Counted from the first letter of the stretch, positions 7,883 through 17,519 are shown. The stretch is 46,183 nucleotides of DNA from JALYNX01 sp040905925 (GCA_040905925.1 JBBDQO010000039.1:1-46183); one strand, 5' to 3'. The notes: a model not told the origin generated them from the letters alone. Translations and numbers: made by a program.

Positions 7883-9071
7883 CTATCGGCTTGACAGCCT
7901 TACGTCGACCCACACCAGCCGATGGTCGGAGCTGGGGAAGGGGAAGACACCTGTCAGCTCGAAGAAGGGCTCACCCTCGGCAGGCCAGAACACGGCGCTG
8001 TCCGCGATACGAAGGTCCTTGGAGGGAAGGACGTAATCCGCTCTCAGATTGCCAGGGGCGGTGTCGGCGAAGTCGGCAGTGTCCTGAGCCGGGTCCGAGA
8101 GATGCGTGGAGTTGATCCCACCCTGGGTTTGAGAGGCCCACACCGCCCCCGTGGAGGTCGGTGTCTTCCGATCGTTGATCCTCGGGTGGTCGATCAGCTG
8201 TTGGATCGCTCCCGGGATCGAGTCGCCATCGAGGGGGTCGGAGTTCTGATCACCGGCGATCACGAACGGCTCTCCACGGTCGATCCCGCCTCGCCTCCCC
8301 TGGTCGTCGTAGATGTATCTGCTCCGCCTCGGGCTGATGTAGTCGGCCCAGAACCTGATCTCGTCGTGGTTGCGGGTCCCGTTGCGATCCTCGGCCCCGT
8401 CGAACCGGGGTGGGATGGCTGACCAGGAAATGCACCCGCTCTCTCCCGATCTTCAATTCGAGATCCCAGTGGCTCTTCGAGCTGAGGCGGAACACGTCCA
8501 GCTCCTCCTTGGAGTACCACGGATCCCCGGTCGCCGGATCCTCGGGTAACAGGGCGCCTGGCATGTCCCTCCACAGGAAGTTCTGGAAGGTGCGTGTCCT
8601 CACGATCGGGTACTTGGAGAGCACGACCATCCCGAACTGCCCGGGGAAGAACCCGAAGCCGAGCGAATCGTCGGGCCCACCCACCGTCCCGTCGTTGTTG
8701 AGGTCGAAGCCCGAGGGCACGCCGGTGTTGGACGGGGCGATGAAGGCGTACGGATAATCGACTGGCTTAGCGCCGTTTTGTGAGACTTCGAGGTAGTTGT
8801 CACGAAACAGGTCTACGGCCGCAGGATCGAAATCGAACTCGTTGATGAGAAGGACATCGGGCCGGCTCCGCTGGATGATCTCGGCGATCACCTTGGCCTG
8901 AGCATTGTCGGGTGTTGATAGATCGGAGACCAATTGCCCGGCATTGTTCCGGTTGAGACTGGCGTTGAAGGTGGCGAAGCGGACGGTGGCGGGCTTGGAC
9001 CTCGCCCCGGCGACGGTGGGAATGACGGTGACCGCGAGAATCGCGGCCAGGAGAACGGTGAGCTTGCGCAT
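7883..9071 (-). pseudogene. Endonuclease/exonuclease/phosphatase-family secreted protein, frameshifted
   Basis: Two reading frames make one protein of about 395 residues. The start is the ATG at 9071, chosen because it has a GGAGGAA ribosome-binding site and gives a clean signal peptide (MRKLTVLLAAILAVTV...AGA). The first frame carries VRFATFNASLNRN, the RPDVLLINEFDFD metal-binding Glu motif and an LNNDGTVGGPDDS loop. It is open until the catalytic-region SHPTP near 8410. The second frame resumes with FDGAEDRNGTRNHDEIRFW, VIAGDQNSDP and ends with SSDHRLVWVDV, the terminal family motif. Both halves are intact and conserved, so a small indel at 8403-8415 (or an assembly error) is the only lesion. 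The family includes extracellular nucleases and phosphodiesterases. Confidence 0.85.
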
Positions 9072-9217
9072 CGGGATTCCTCCGGACCATTTCGGCTTTG
9101 CTGTTCGATACCCCGCTGGTATCGAAGCTAAACCGTCGCTGCGACCGTGACGTAAAGACCCGGTGTCCACTCGAAGAACTCTTGTGGACAATGCTGGGCC
9201 CACGACAACCGCAGACC

Positions 9218-9838
9218 TCACATTTGGATGACGATCCGATTCATCATCCCCAGATGACTGCTCACTTGGGCCGTGATCGCAAGACCCGCCTCGGCAAGCT
9301 CGGATCCCACGTTCCGATTGTTGCGACAAGCGGCACGCTCATAGTGACGGTCGATCTTGCGGTCCTGGCGACGGGCGATCCAACCCACTGACGACCGGCC
9401 ATGCTCGACCAGGAGGATCCGACCTCCGGGTTTGACGACGCGGGCCATTTCCCCGAATGCGGCCACGTAGTCGGGAAAGGTGCATGAGGAGAACGCAGAC
9501 ACCACGGTGTCGAAATGGCGGCCGGGAAACGGCATCTGTTGGGCGTCACCAACAGTTATGTCGATTCTCATCCCCAACTGACCGGCCCGTTTCCGAGCCT
9601 CGGCCACCATCGCGGGTGAGAGATCGAACGCCGTGATCGACGAGGCAGTTCGCAAGTATCTGAAGTTCTCCCCGGTGCCACAGGCGACGTCCAACACGTC
9701 CCCGGTCAAGCCCCGGAATTGTCTACGACGGAGCCGGGGAATGGCGAGGAGAGAGTCGACCACCCCCATCATCCGCCAACGACGGGCCATCTCGTCGTAG
9801 CGTCGGCGAACCTCTTCGGTGGTCATGCGCCCTGACAC
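9218..9838 (-). CDS. Class I SAM-dependent methyltransferase (UbiE-like)
   Basis: A 206-residue Rossmann-fold methyltransferase. Motif I is VLDVACGTGENFRYL (about 47-61), the acidic ribose-binding position is in ITAFDLSPAMV, motif II/III is VGDAQQMPFPGRHFDTVVS, and the post-motif VVKPGGRILLVEHG is typical of UbiE/Methyltransf_11 proteins. The substrate is not determined; small lipids or quinones are common in this group. The start at 9838 lies three bases after the stop of the MMPL gene, so the two are almost certainly co-transcribed. This raises the possibility that it modifies a lipid or exported compound handled by the transporter. Confidence 0.88.
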   Translation of the reverse strand: MSGRMTTEEVRRRYDEMARRWRMMGVVDSLLAIPRLRRRQFRGLTGDVLDVACGTGENFRYLRTASSITAFDLSPAMVAEARKRAGQLGMRIDITVGDAQQMPFPGRHFDTVVSAFSSCTFPDYVAAFGEMARVVKPGGRILLVEHGRSSVGWIARRQDRKIDRHYERAACRNNRNVGSELAEAGLAITAQVSSHLGMMNRIVIQM

Positions 9839-9841
9839 GGT

Positions 9842-12046
9842 TCAGGCCTTGACCCGCTCCGGGGTTGTCTCGGGCTCCAATAGGCCGTCAACCGAGATGT
9901 TGGGAACCCATTCGAGCCACTTGGGGAAATACCAGTTCCAGTCCCCCAGCAGTCTCATCGACGCCGGCACCAGGATCGAACGCACCACGGTGGCGTCGAG
10001 AAGGACCGCGATCGCCAGCCCGAAACCCATCTGTTGGAAGGAGACCAGCCGCCCGGCGGCGAACCCGGAAAAGACGGCGACCATGATCGCCGCGGCGCCG
10101 GTGATCAACGCACCGGTTGTGCGCAAACCGTAGGCCACCGAATCGGTGTTTCTCCCGGTCTGGTCGTAACGCTCCTTGATCCTGGAGAGCAGGAAGACGT
10201 GGTAGTCCATTGACAACCCGAACAGGATCGAGAACAGGAACAAGGGGAGCCAGGCCTCGATCGTCTCCACCTGCTCGAATCCAGAGATGTCCGCCACGTC
10301 CTTGAGCCATGCCGGCCCAACGTCCACCTGGAACATCGCTACCACCAAGCCGTAGGCGGCACCCACCGACAACAGGTTCATCGCGATCGCCTTGGCCGGA
10401 ATCACGACGGAGCGGAAAGCAAGTAGCAACAAGATGAAGCTCAAGCCCAATACCACCGCAAAGACGATCGGCGTGTAGGTGTCGATCTGGTCGAGGAAAT
10501 CGACGGTGATCGCGGTTTCGCCACCGACATATACCTCGGTTTCGGCAGCTGTGGCGCCGGGAATGATGTCGGCTCGAAGGTGACGTACGTCCTCCTGGGA
10601 GGCGATCGAGTTCACGTCACCGAGCAATTGCACCGAGAGAATCGACAGCGTCCCGGTGGATGCAGGATCCACCGACGCGGCCCCGTATCCCCCGTCGGCC
10701 GCGATGTCTGCCTGAAGGGCGGTCAACGTGTCATCGACTCCTGCCCCGGTAACCACGACGTCGACTGGTGAGGTGAGCCCCCCGGAGAACTCGGTGGCCA
10801 GGACCTCGAACGCGACCTTGGACTCCATGTCGTCGGGAAGAGTGGACACCCCGGACAGCCCACTGTTCATCGAGAACATGCTGCTGGCGGCCAGGATCAA
10901 GAAGCCTGCCGAAAGAACGAGGCTGATGAAAGGACGAGCCATGACTATGCGCGTCCAACGCTCCCAGAAGCGGCCGGTCTCATCCGGTGATCGCCGGCGA
11001 CGCACCTTTAGCGAGTCGATTCGGTCCCCCATGAGGGAGAGCACGGCCGGAAGCAGGGTCAGCGAGGCGCAAACGGCGACGATCACCACCAGGATGGCCC
11101 CGATGCCTAGGGCGCGGAACAGGGTGTTGGGGAGGATCAACATCCCGACCAGGGCGAGAACCACCGTGAGCCCTGAGAAGAACACGGCCCGGGTAGCGGT
11201 GGCTCCGGCCCGCTCGATGGCGTCCAGCTTCTCCATGCCATGGCCCCGCTCTTCCCGGTAGCGGGAGACGATGAACAACGAGTAGTCGATGCCCACCGCC
11301 AGACCGATCATCGTGATCATGTTTGTGATGAAGAAGCTGAGGTCGAAGAACTGACCGACCAGGGCGGCCAGGCCCATGGCGATGGCAATAGCGATCACGG
11401 CGAGGATGATCGGAATCACTCCGGATGCGACCGTGCCGAATACCAGAACCAGCACGACCAGGGCCACGCCGATCCCGATCGTCTCCCCGGTGCGGAGGTC
11501 TTCTTCTGCGATCTGGTTGAAGTCGTTCGTGAGGGTGGCGGGCCCCGCAATCAGACCCCGGAGCCCGTCGGGGGCGGACACCCCGGCCACCGCTTCTTTG
11601 AGCGATTCGGCGTTGTCGCCGATCACATCGACGTCGTCACCGGCGATCACCACCGGGAGCAGGGCTGCATGACCGGACTCCGACACCTGGCCGGTCTCGT
11701 CGAGATATGACCCGACGCTGGTGATCAAATCGGGCCCGAGTGCGGTGATATCGGCTTGAAGCTCGGTGACATAGGCGACGTATTCGGGATCGCCCACGTC
11801 GGCGGTCTCGGAGGTGACTACCACAAACTCGGTGTCGGGGGCTTCGCCTCTGAGCTCTTCGGCGAGGTTGATGGCAGTGATCGACTCGGGCTCGTCGGTG
11901 AAACCGATCGTGGTGGTGAGAGCTCCAGCCAGGAGTTGGGAGGTCACGAAGCCGGCGGCGACCAGCAGCACCAACCAGATTCCGACCGTTCTCCACGGCC
12001 TTCTGGCACTCGCCCTGGCCAGAGTCTCAGTCCCCAATGACATCAT
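9842..12046 (-). CDS. MMPL-family (RND) transporter
   Basis: A 734-residue membrane protein of the MMPL/YdfJ type, with twelve predicted helices in two halves (1+5+1+5) and two large external loops. Each half has the RND proton-relay GxDY motif on helix 4: AVGIDYSLFIVSRYREE in the first and FGLSMDYHVFLLSRIKE in the second. The signature VFFSGLTVVLALVGMLILP follows. Relatives export lipids, siderophores or drugs in actinobacteria. It is divergent from a TetR regulator, with a 22-bp palindrome in between, and is followed by a methyltransferase gene. The context therefore looks like a repressible efflux operon. Confidence 0.93.
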   Translation of the reverse strand: MMSLGTETLARASARRPWRTVGIWLVLLVAAGFVTSQLLAGALTTTIGFTDEPESITAINLAEELRGEAPDTEFVVVTSETADVGDPEYVAYVTELQADITALGPDLITSVGSYLDETGQVSESGHAALLPVVIAGDDVDVIGDNAESLKEAVAGVSAPDGLRGLIAGPATLTNDFNQIAEEDLRTGETIGIGVALVVLVLVFGTVASGVIPIILAVIAIAIAMGLAALVGQFFDLSFFITNMITMIGLAVGIDYSLFIVSRYREERGHGMEKLDAIERAGATATRAVFFSGLTVVLALVGMLILPNTLFRALGIGAILVVIVAVCASLTLLPAVLSLMGDRIDSLKVRRRRSPDETGRFWERWTRIVMARPFISLVLSAGFLILAASSMFSMNSGLSGVSTLPDDMESKVAFEVLATEFSGGLTSPVDVVVTGAGVDDTLTALQADIAADGGYGAASVDPASTGTLSILSVQLLGDVNSIASQEDVRHLRADIIPGATAAETEVYVGGETAITVDFLDQIDTYTPIVFAVVLGLSFILLLLAFRSVVIPAKAIAMNLLSVGAAYGLVVAMFQVDVGPAWLKDVADISGFEQVETIEAWLPLFLFSILFGLSMDYHVFLLSRIKERYDQTGRNTDSVAYGLRTTGALITGAAAIMVAVFSGFAAGRLVSFQQMGFGLAIAVLLDATVVRSILVPASMRLLGDWNWYFPKWLEWVPNISVDGLLEPETTPERVKA

Positions 12047-12079
12047 GCTCTCCTGTTGCTATTCGGCTGGTAGATGGAC

Positions 12080-12101
12080 TACACTGTAAGCGTACGGTGT
12101 A
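12080..12101. promoter_or_regulatory. Candidate TetR operator palindrome
   Basis: A 22-bp imperfect palindrome matches its reverse complement at 18 of 22 positions, with perfect outer TACAC/GTGTA arms. It sits 33 bases upstream of the MMPL start and 57 bases before the TetR start. The size and position are typical of TetR-family operators that control a divergent exporter and the repressor itself. Confidence 0.6.
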
Positions 12102-12158
12102 AGCCCTGTCAACCCCACCTGCAATCGCCTGTAGGCACGACACCGGAGGAGACGCTTC

Positions 12159-12812
12159 TTGACTTACGATGTAGGGATGACCGTCATCGAGACCCGGGCC
12201 CCGCTCAACCGGGACCGGATCATCGACGCCGCAGTCAGGTTCGCCGATCAGCACGGCGCCGACGAGTTGTCGATGCGCAAGCTGGGCGCCGAGCTCGGGG
12301 TGGAAGCGATGTCGCTCTACAACCACGTTGCCAACAAGGACGAAATCCTGGACGGGATGATCGACCACGTTTTCACGACGATCCCCCTCCCCGATCCCAA
12401 ACAAGACTGGCGGGTCTCGGTGCGCACCACCGGGCTCGCTGCCATGGAGCAATTCACCGCCCATCCCTGGGTGGTGAGCCTCTTGATGCAGCGTGGCAAC
12501 TTCGGCAACGCCTCATTGGTGTTCATGAACCAGGTCCTCGGAATTCTGCGCGCGGCAGGCTTCAGCGACGAGGAGACCCACCATGCCTGGCAGATGTTGG
12601 CCTCCCACACCATGGGTTACGCCTTCCAACAATCCTCCGGCAGCTGGCACGACAAGGACTGGGAAGGTCTCGAGGATCAGCTATCACGTCTCGGCGACCG
12701 TTTACCCCATGTCGCGGCCCTCGCCCCGTTGCTCGCACAATGTGAGTTCGGCTCTGAATATGCCTTCGGCTTGGAGATCATCATCGGTGGTCTCGAAGCC
12801 CGTCTCGGCTGA
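12159..12812 (+). CDS. TetR/AcrR-family transcriptional repressor
   Basis: A 217-residue regulator. The N-terminal helix-turn-helix spans NRDRIIDAAVRFADQHG through SMRKLGAELGVEAMSLYNHV, the standard TetR recognition helix. The C-terminal region resembles the TetR_C_1 ligand-binding domain of TetR proper. The first start is a TTG at 12159 placed seven bases after GGAGGAG; the ATG at 12177 lies 25 bases from that site and is less likely. The gene is divergent from the MMPL exporter and shares the palindrome at 12080, so I infer local repression relieved by an exported compound. Its stop is five bases from the convergent cyclase stop. Confidence 0.9.
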   Translation: MTYDVGMTVIETRAPLNRDRIIDAAVRFADQHGADELSMRKLGAELGVEAMSLYNHVANKDEILDGMIDHVFTTIPLPDPKQDWRVSVRTTGLAAMEQFTAHPWVVSLLMQRGNFGNASLVFMNQVLGILRAAGFSDEETHHAWQMLASHTMGYAFQQSSGSWHDKDWEGLEDQLSRLGDRLPHVAALAPLLAQCEFGSEYAFGLEIIIGGLEARLG

Positions 12813-12817
12813 ATCGG

Positions 12818-14872
12818 TTAACGCCAGTCGACGAGGTAGACCTCGATCGGCTCCTTGATCCCCTTGAGCTCCACCGTCCGGGGACCCGAAACCGAGAACC
12901 GGGCATCACCCAAAGCCTCGAGGGTGACCGCCGAGATGACGATCTCCTCACCGCCGGCGACCGCACCTACCCGGGCCGCGACATGTACCCCTTGGCCCCG
13001 ATAGTCGGTCCCGTCACGAGTGACCTCGGCACGATGCAACCCGATGCGAACGGTCGGGGCAAACCCGTGTTGGTGGCGGTGGTCGGCGAGACGCCGTTGG
13101 ATCGAAACCGCAGCTTCGACAGCATCGACGGTGTCCTCGAAAGCCACGAAGAAGCCGTCACCGGTATGGCTCGCCTCTTCGCCACGATGACTAGCGAACA
13201 CCGAGCGCAGCTCTCGATCATGCCACCGCAGGAGCTCCTCCCAATCCTTGTCGCCGATCAGCCCGATCAGATCGGTTGAGGTCACGATGTCGGTGAACAT
13301 CAGGTTCTTGGTGAATCGGGCTCGATCCTCATCGGGTGCCCTGCCCGCATAAAGAAGCTCGTCGACACGCTTCAGATCGAGTGCCGCACCGAGTTTCATG
13401 AAGGCTGCGCGAGCAGCCCCCAACTCCATACGGGCCGCCCCTTCGTCGCCCGCCAATGACCGAGCCCGCCCCAGCAGCATGCGTGCCCGGGCGGTTTCAT
13501 ACGGAAAGTCAACTTCTCTCCACAATCTCCAGGCTCGGTCCAAGGCCTGGATCGCCGTATCGGCGTCTCCCTCATGGAGGGCCATTTGGCCACGCGCGGT
13601 GAGGGCCGCGGCTTCGAAAGCTGGTCGCGCGAAATCTGATGCGGTCTGCTTCAACTCAGTTGTCGCGGCGCGGGCGGTTTCCAGGTCGTCCCGTGCCAAT
13701 GCGACCTCGACCTGGGCCGGCAAGAGCCGGGCCCGATTGAGGACATCCTTCCGCTCCCCCTGATTCCCGGCGCCTTCTGACAGGGCCCGGGAAAGGGTCG
13801 AGGCCGCCTCGTCGACACGGCCCTGGGCAAGCATCAGCAGCGCCAGACCTGGCAACGCGTCGCTCCCATTCTCGTAGGCAGTGAGGAAGAATTTCTCCGC
13901 CCCCGGCAGGTCGCCCATGCGCAGATGGACCTCGCCGACTTCGTAATTGGCATATCCGACGCCATCGAGGAGGTGGAATCGCTCCAACTCCACACAGGCA
14001 TTCAGGGCCTCGGCTTCTGCCTCGGTCCACGAACCACGGAGCCGTTTGAGCTCGGCGCGATGGACGCGACACACCCCCGTATAGCCGCCGACCGAGTTTC
14101 GACTCATCCAACGGTCGGCTTCCTCCGTCCACTCGCCCGCACGCTGGAAGTCGGCCATGCTGCGGCAGGCTGAGATGGTGGTGCAGTAAACGTCGCTGGC
14201 CGACCGCAGATCGACTTCGCCGGAGAGGGCAGCTGCTGTCGCCTCGTCCAGCAGGCTCATCCCCTCCTGCCACCGTCCGGCCGAGATCAGAGCTGTGCCC
14301 TTCATGACGAGCGCCGTTGACTCGGCGTCGCGATTTCCGTACCGCCTGGCCAATTCCAACGCCTCATCGGCGAGCGGGAGAGCGGCATCGATGTCGTCAC
14401 GAAACAGGAAGGCCTCGATGAGTTGCAGCACTCTTTGGTGGGCGTGGGCCCCTGACTCCGGCTCGTTCTCGAGAAGACGGTCGGCTTGAGCCTTCCAACC
14501 GAAGAAAATCGAGAAGGCGAGCCGCCGTGCCCCCAAGTAGGCCAGCAGCATCGCGACCTTGGCTGCGGCCGTCTTCGACCCTGCCTCCACGTGCCCGGCG
14601 AAAGCGCGCTCCAAGGCATCGACCGATTCGTCGGGGTGACCGGACCACCAGGCAGCGTCCGCAAGCAATTCGAGATCGTGTGGAGAGAGCGGCGCCTCGA
14701 GATCCACCTCGTTGAAAGCCTTCACCGCATCGCTCCAGGCACGACGTTGGACGGCCTTCCTGCCCATCTCGACCGTTTGCACCCAACTCACCTCGCTGCG
14801 GGTTCCTGGCGGCGATTCTATGCCCGCATCGTCTGGCGTTCGCAGTCCCCTAGGGGGATCGAGCGATGTCAT
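12818..14872 (-). CDS. TPR protein with C-terminal class III adenylate/guanylate cyclase domain
   Basis: A 684-residue soluble protein. Residues about 30-500 are helical TPR-like repeats (for example ALERAFAGHVEAG, ALEFLIN-like units, ALTARGQMALHEGDADTAIQALDRA). Residues about 515-684 form a class III cyclase domain with metal-binding Asp at 528 (FTDIVTST) and Asp at 572 (HTGDGFF). Two positions deviate: the Lys expected before GDG is replaced in the EASHTGDG stretch, and the transition-state Asn is His in GVHVAARV, while the Arg is kept. Such variants are frequent in actinobacterial TPR-cyclases, and activity is not certain. No transmembrane segment is seen. It is divergent from an NTF2-like gene 28 bases away. 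Confidence 0.88.
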   Translation of the reverse strand: MTSLDPPRGLRTPDDAGIESPPGTRSEVSWVQTVEMGRKAVQRRAWSDAVKAFNEVDLEAPLSPHDLELLADAAWWSGHPDESVDALERAFAGHVEAGSKTAAAKVAMLLAYLGARRLAFSIFFGWKAQADRLLENEPESGAHAHQRVLQLIEAFLFRDDIDAALPLADEALELARRYGNRDAESTALVMKGTALISAGRWQEGMSLLDEATAAALSGEVDLRSASDVYCTTISACRSMADFQRAGEWTEEADRWMSRNSVGGYTGVCRVHRAELKRLRGSWTEAEAEALNACVELERFHLLDGVGYANYEVGEVHLRMGDLPGAEKFFLTAYENGSDALPGLALLMLAQGRVDEAASTLSRALSEGAGNQGERKDVLNRARLLPAQVEVALARDDLETARAATTELKQTASDFARPAFEAAALTARGQMALHEGDADTAIQALDRAWRLWREVDFPYETARARMLLGRARSLAGDEGAARMELGAARAAFMKLGAALDLKRVDELLYAGRAPDEDRARFTKNLMFTDIVTSTDLIGLIGDKDWEELLRWHDRELRSVFASHRGEEASHTGDGFFVAFEDTVDAVEAAVSIQRRLADHRHQHGFAPTVRIGLHRAEVTRDGTDYRGQGVHVAARVGAVAGGEEIVISAVTLEALGDARFSVSGPRTVELKGIKEPIEVYLVDWR

Positions 14873-14900
14873 CGGCCCGAGCAGGGCTTAGGATTTCCGA

Positions 14901-15282
14901 ATGGATCGCTCCGACGTACAAGCGTGGCTCGACCGTTATGTCGAAGCCTGGCGTGAGAACAAGTCCGAGGCCATCGAAGCGTTGTTCACCGAGAATGCCG
15001 TCTACCGGTTTCGCCCATTCTCAGCTGAGGGCGAGATTGTGAATGGGCGAGCCGCCATCGCTGAGCAGTGGGCTCGAGGAGCCCGACGACCCCAACGGCT
15101 GGGAGGCGCACTACGAGGTGTTCGCGGTCGAGGGCGACCGCGGGGTGGCAACGGGAACGAGTCATTACTACGCCACCACCCACAGGGCGGAACGGATCTA
15201 TTACAACTGCTTTCTAATGCGCTTCGACGCCGAGGGCAGGTGCGCCGAGTTCACCGAGTATTTCATGGCTGTCCCCGATTGA
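14901..15282 (+). pseudogene. NTF2-like/SnoaL-fold protein, one-base frameshift
   Basis: Two overlapping frames together encode one NTF2-like protein of about 126 residues. The first part is MDRSDVQAWLDRYVEAW, then ALFTENAVYRFRPF and GRAAIAEQW. The second resumes as LEEPDDPNGWEAHYEVF and ends FDAEGRCAEFTEYFMAVPD, the usual terminal strand of this fold. Removing one G in the TGGG at 15069-15072 restores a continuous frame through QW-LEEPDD, so the lesion is a single inserted base or a sequencing error. Members are small cone-shaped proteins, either enzymes or ligand binders of varied function, and no active-site assignment is possible. Confidence 0.75.
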
Positions 15283-15297
15283 GTACAACTAGCCGGC

Positions 15298-16310
15298 TCA
15301 GGTCGTCCCCAGCCCATCCGGATCAGGGTCGCTGTGACGAAGCCATACCACGATGCCGACCATGACCGGGACCAGGAGAAGCAACACCAATGCTGACAGC
15401 GTCCCCTTGGAACCCCAGGCGGTGAAGCCCACGGCCGTCATCAGCGCCGCGCTCAGGACCATGGTCCCTTCGGCGTTTCGATAGATCTCGGGGTGGACCG
15501 CCCTCACCTCGAGCGTACGGGAGAGCGCGGTCACAGACAGAACTGCGGTCGCCAGCGACCCGACCAGTAGCCAACGCAACGAACCGGGCAGTGGGGTCGC
15601 GCTGTGCTCGACGACGTTGAGGACACCAGCACCGCCGGCCGCGGTCACCAACAACAGCGGAATGGAGGTAGAGCCAAGTCTGGGTGAGGCGGGACACCGG
15701 CGAATGGTGTGAGACCCGGTCGAAGTAGATCCACCAGAGACCGATCGCCACCAGGACTCCGAGTAGCCCGATGAGCACACCGTTGAGGCTCAAGGGATCG
15801 AGGTCGGCCATTCCATTGATGGCGCCCACGATCACCTCTCCCAGCACGATGATGACGAACAGGCCCATGCGCTCGATCAGCGACGGCGTCACTGCAATCA
15901 CGGCATCGCCCACCTGGCTCTCGGGCGGGCGCCACCGATTCATGGCGATCACATAGCCAGAGGACTCGATGAACAGGGCCAGCCCCCATATCCAGTAACG
16001 CCCGGGCCCGTCGAAGAGGGCGCTGACTACGAAGAGACTGGCACCGAGGAGGTAGGCAGCGGAATAGGGGTTCGATGCCAGGCGATGGCTCGGATCGTGG
16101 AGCCCGGTCCGAAACAACCGCGGCGCCCAGCAGCCACGGCCAGTAGGAGGGAACGCCAAGACGTGACGGGACCGCCCAGGATGACAACACCACGCTGGTG
16201 GTGATCGCGGCGCCCAAACCGAGCGACCCCATCAAGCGCAGTCGGCCGAGGGCGCTGAATCTGGCCTGGGTCCGATTTGCAAAGGGTCATGGTGATGTAG
16301 ATGAGGCGGG
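15298..16310 (-). pseudogene. Low-temperature-requirement protein A (LtrA) family, decayed
   Basis: Pieces of one LtrA-family membrane protein lie in all three minus-strand frames. From the C-terminus: 15298-15665 encodes the last helices (TAAGGAGVLNVVEH, AEGTMVLSAALMTAVGF). 15660 to about 16110 encodes the hallmark ERMGLFVIIVLGEVIVGAI and LLGVLVAIGLWWIYFD. Around 16120-16270 a third frame gives LRLMGSLGLGAAITTSVVL and YWPWLLGAA. Further up only a short remnant (RLIYITMTL, first frame again) precedes the DoxX gene. At least three frame changes (near 15660, 16110-16150 and 16250) and loss of the first helices make this a pseudogene rather than a sequencing slip. Confidence 0.75.
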
Positions 16311-16437
16311 GGCCGACCCGCCTGATACACCATCCACTTCATGATCGGACTCGAGGCCTGCCGTGGACGGGGGTTGTCGGGAACCGAGTGGGGGTAGATT
16401 CGGTCGACTGTTGGCGAGAGTCGAAAGGAGGAACCCG

Positions 16438-16836
16438 GTGAATCGTATTCTGTGGGTCTTGCAATTCATCTTCGGCCTCTACTTCATTGGGACCGGGGTG
16501 ACCCATTTCATAACCCCCGAGGGTTTGCCCGAGATGATGGGCTGGATGTACGAACTGCCCGACGGGCTACACATAGTGGCCGGAGTGGCCGAGATCCTTG
16601 GTGGGTTGGGTCTTATCCTTCCGGGCCTGACCCGGATCCGCCCGGAACTCACCGTGTTCGCCGCGCTGGGGCTTGCCATCGTGATGATCGGTGCCGCCAT
16701 CTGGCATTCCGGCCGGGGCGAGACGCCTCAGATCGTGCTTAACCTGGTCAATGCCGGGATCCTCGTGTTCATCGCCTACGGACGCTGGCGGTTGAGCCCG
16801 CTCCCCGGTCGAATGACAGGAAGCGCCGCCGCCTAG
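16438..16836 (+). CDS. DoxX-like small membrane protein
   Basis: A 132-residue protein with four hydrophobic helices. The family signature lies at the start, ILWVLQFIFGLYFIGTGVTHF, followed by VAGVAEILGGLGLILPGLT and AALGLAIVMIGAAIWH. This matches the DoxX-like family (PF13564), whose members are of unclear function and have been linked to oxidative stress or thiol metabolism. The start is the GTG at 16438, chosen for the strong AAAGGAGGAA site just upstream; the longer ATG reading adds an unrelated Arg-rich leader. Its stop overlaps that of the convergent SRPBCC gene by four bases. Confidence 0.85.
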   Translation: MNRILWVLQFIFGLYFIGTGVTHFITPEGLPEMMGWMYELPDGLHIVAGVAEILGGLGLILPGLTRIRPELTVFAALGLAIVMIGAAIWHSGRGETPQIVLNLVNAGILVFIAYGRWRLSPLPGRMTGSAAA

Positions 16837-17300
16837 CCGAACTTCTCCTCGTAATAGCGAGACAGCTGGCCGAACTGCTCTTTGAAGGTGCGTCGAGCCA
16901 GGAAGGGGTAGACCCATTTGACGAGCCCGGGTGACCGTTGGAACGAGGCGGTCGTGACCTGGGTGATTCTCGAGCCGGTGCCGTCGGGCTCGACGCTCAG
17001 CTGGATCACCCGTTCCTGGAACCTGTCGGTGGCCCGCCAGGTGATAGAGCGGTCGCCGATGGCGATGACCTCCAGGTCGACGTCGAATTCGATGCGCTCA
17101 GCACGGGGACGATCGAGATGCTGATGGAACCGGAACCTGGTGCCCACCTCGACACCCGAACCCGCGACCAGATCCACTGTCTCCACATTGGGGCACCACG
17201 ACGGGTCGTTGCGAGTGTCGGAGACAAAGGCAAACAACCTGTCCGGGAGCACCGGAATGTGGGCTGAGACCTTGACCGGGCGTAGGGAATGATCTGCCAC
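16833..17300 (-). CDS. SRPBCC-family protein (polyketide cyclase/dehydrase-like)
   Basis: A 155-residue START-like domain protein. Typical features are PVLPDRLFAFVSDTRNDPSWCPNV near the N-terminus (the helix and WCP segment after strand 1), the GSGVEVGTRFRF strand, and a long C-terminal helix LARRTFKEQFGQLSRYYEEKF. The fold encloses a hydrophobic pocket that binds lipids or aromatic compounds; the ligand is unknown. A second, unrelated SRPBCC gene lies at 18360. It is transcribed alone and convergent with the DoxX-like gene. Confidence 0.85.
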   Translation of the reverse strand: MADHSLRPVKVSAHIPVLPDRLFAFVSDTRNDPSWCPNVETVDLVAGSGVEVGTRFRFHQHLDRPRAERIEFDVDLEVIAIGDRSITWRATDRFQERVIQLSVEPDGTGSRITQVTTASFQRSPGLVKWVYPFLARRTFKEQFGQLSRYYEEKFG

Positions 17301-17519
17301 GTGCTGACGATAGGTGGCAGCGTTTCTTGAGCGGGGTCACAGCTGAACTCGGATGGCATGTGTCTATCAGCCACGGATCATGGACCTTCGACCCTGGCCT
17401 GCGAGGCACCCCAGAATGACGATGGAGCCGTCCGAAAGGAGGTTGCGCGTGGCCAACAGCATCCTCAACCTCTCGGCCAGCCCACAGGATCACGACCAAA
17501 GAACGACAGGGAGGACCTG

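Noticed and set aside
12162..12174. Second half-site resembling the TetR palindrome (TACGATGTA) at the tetR start
   Set aside because: Only one nine-base half with no inverted partner, and it lies in the coding start; chance is likely.
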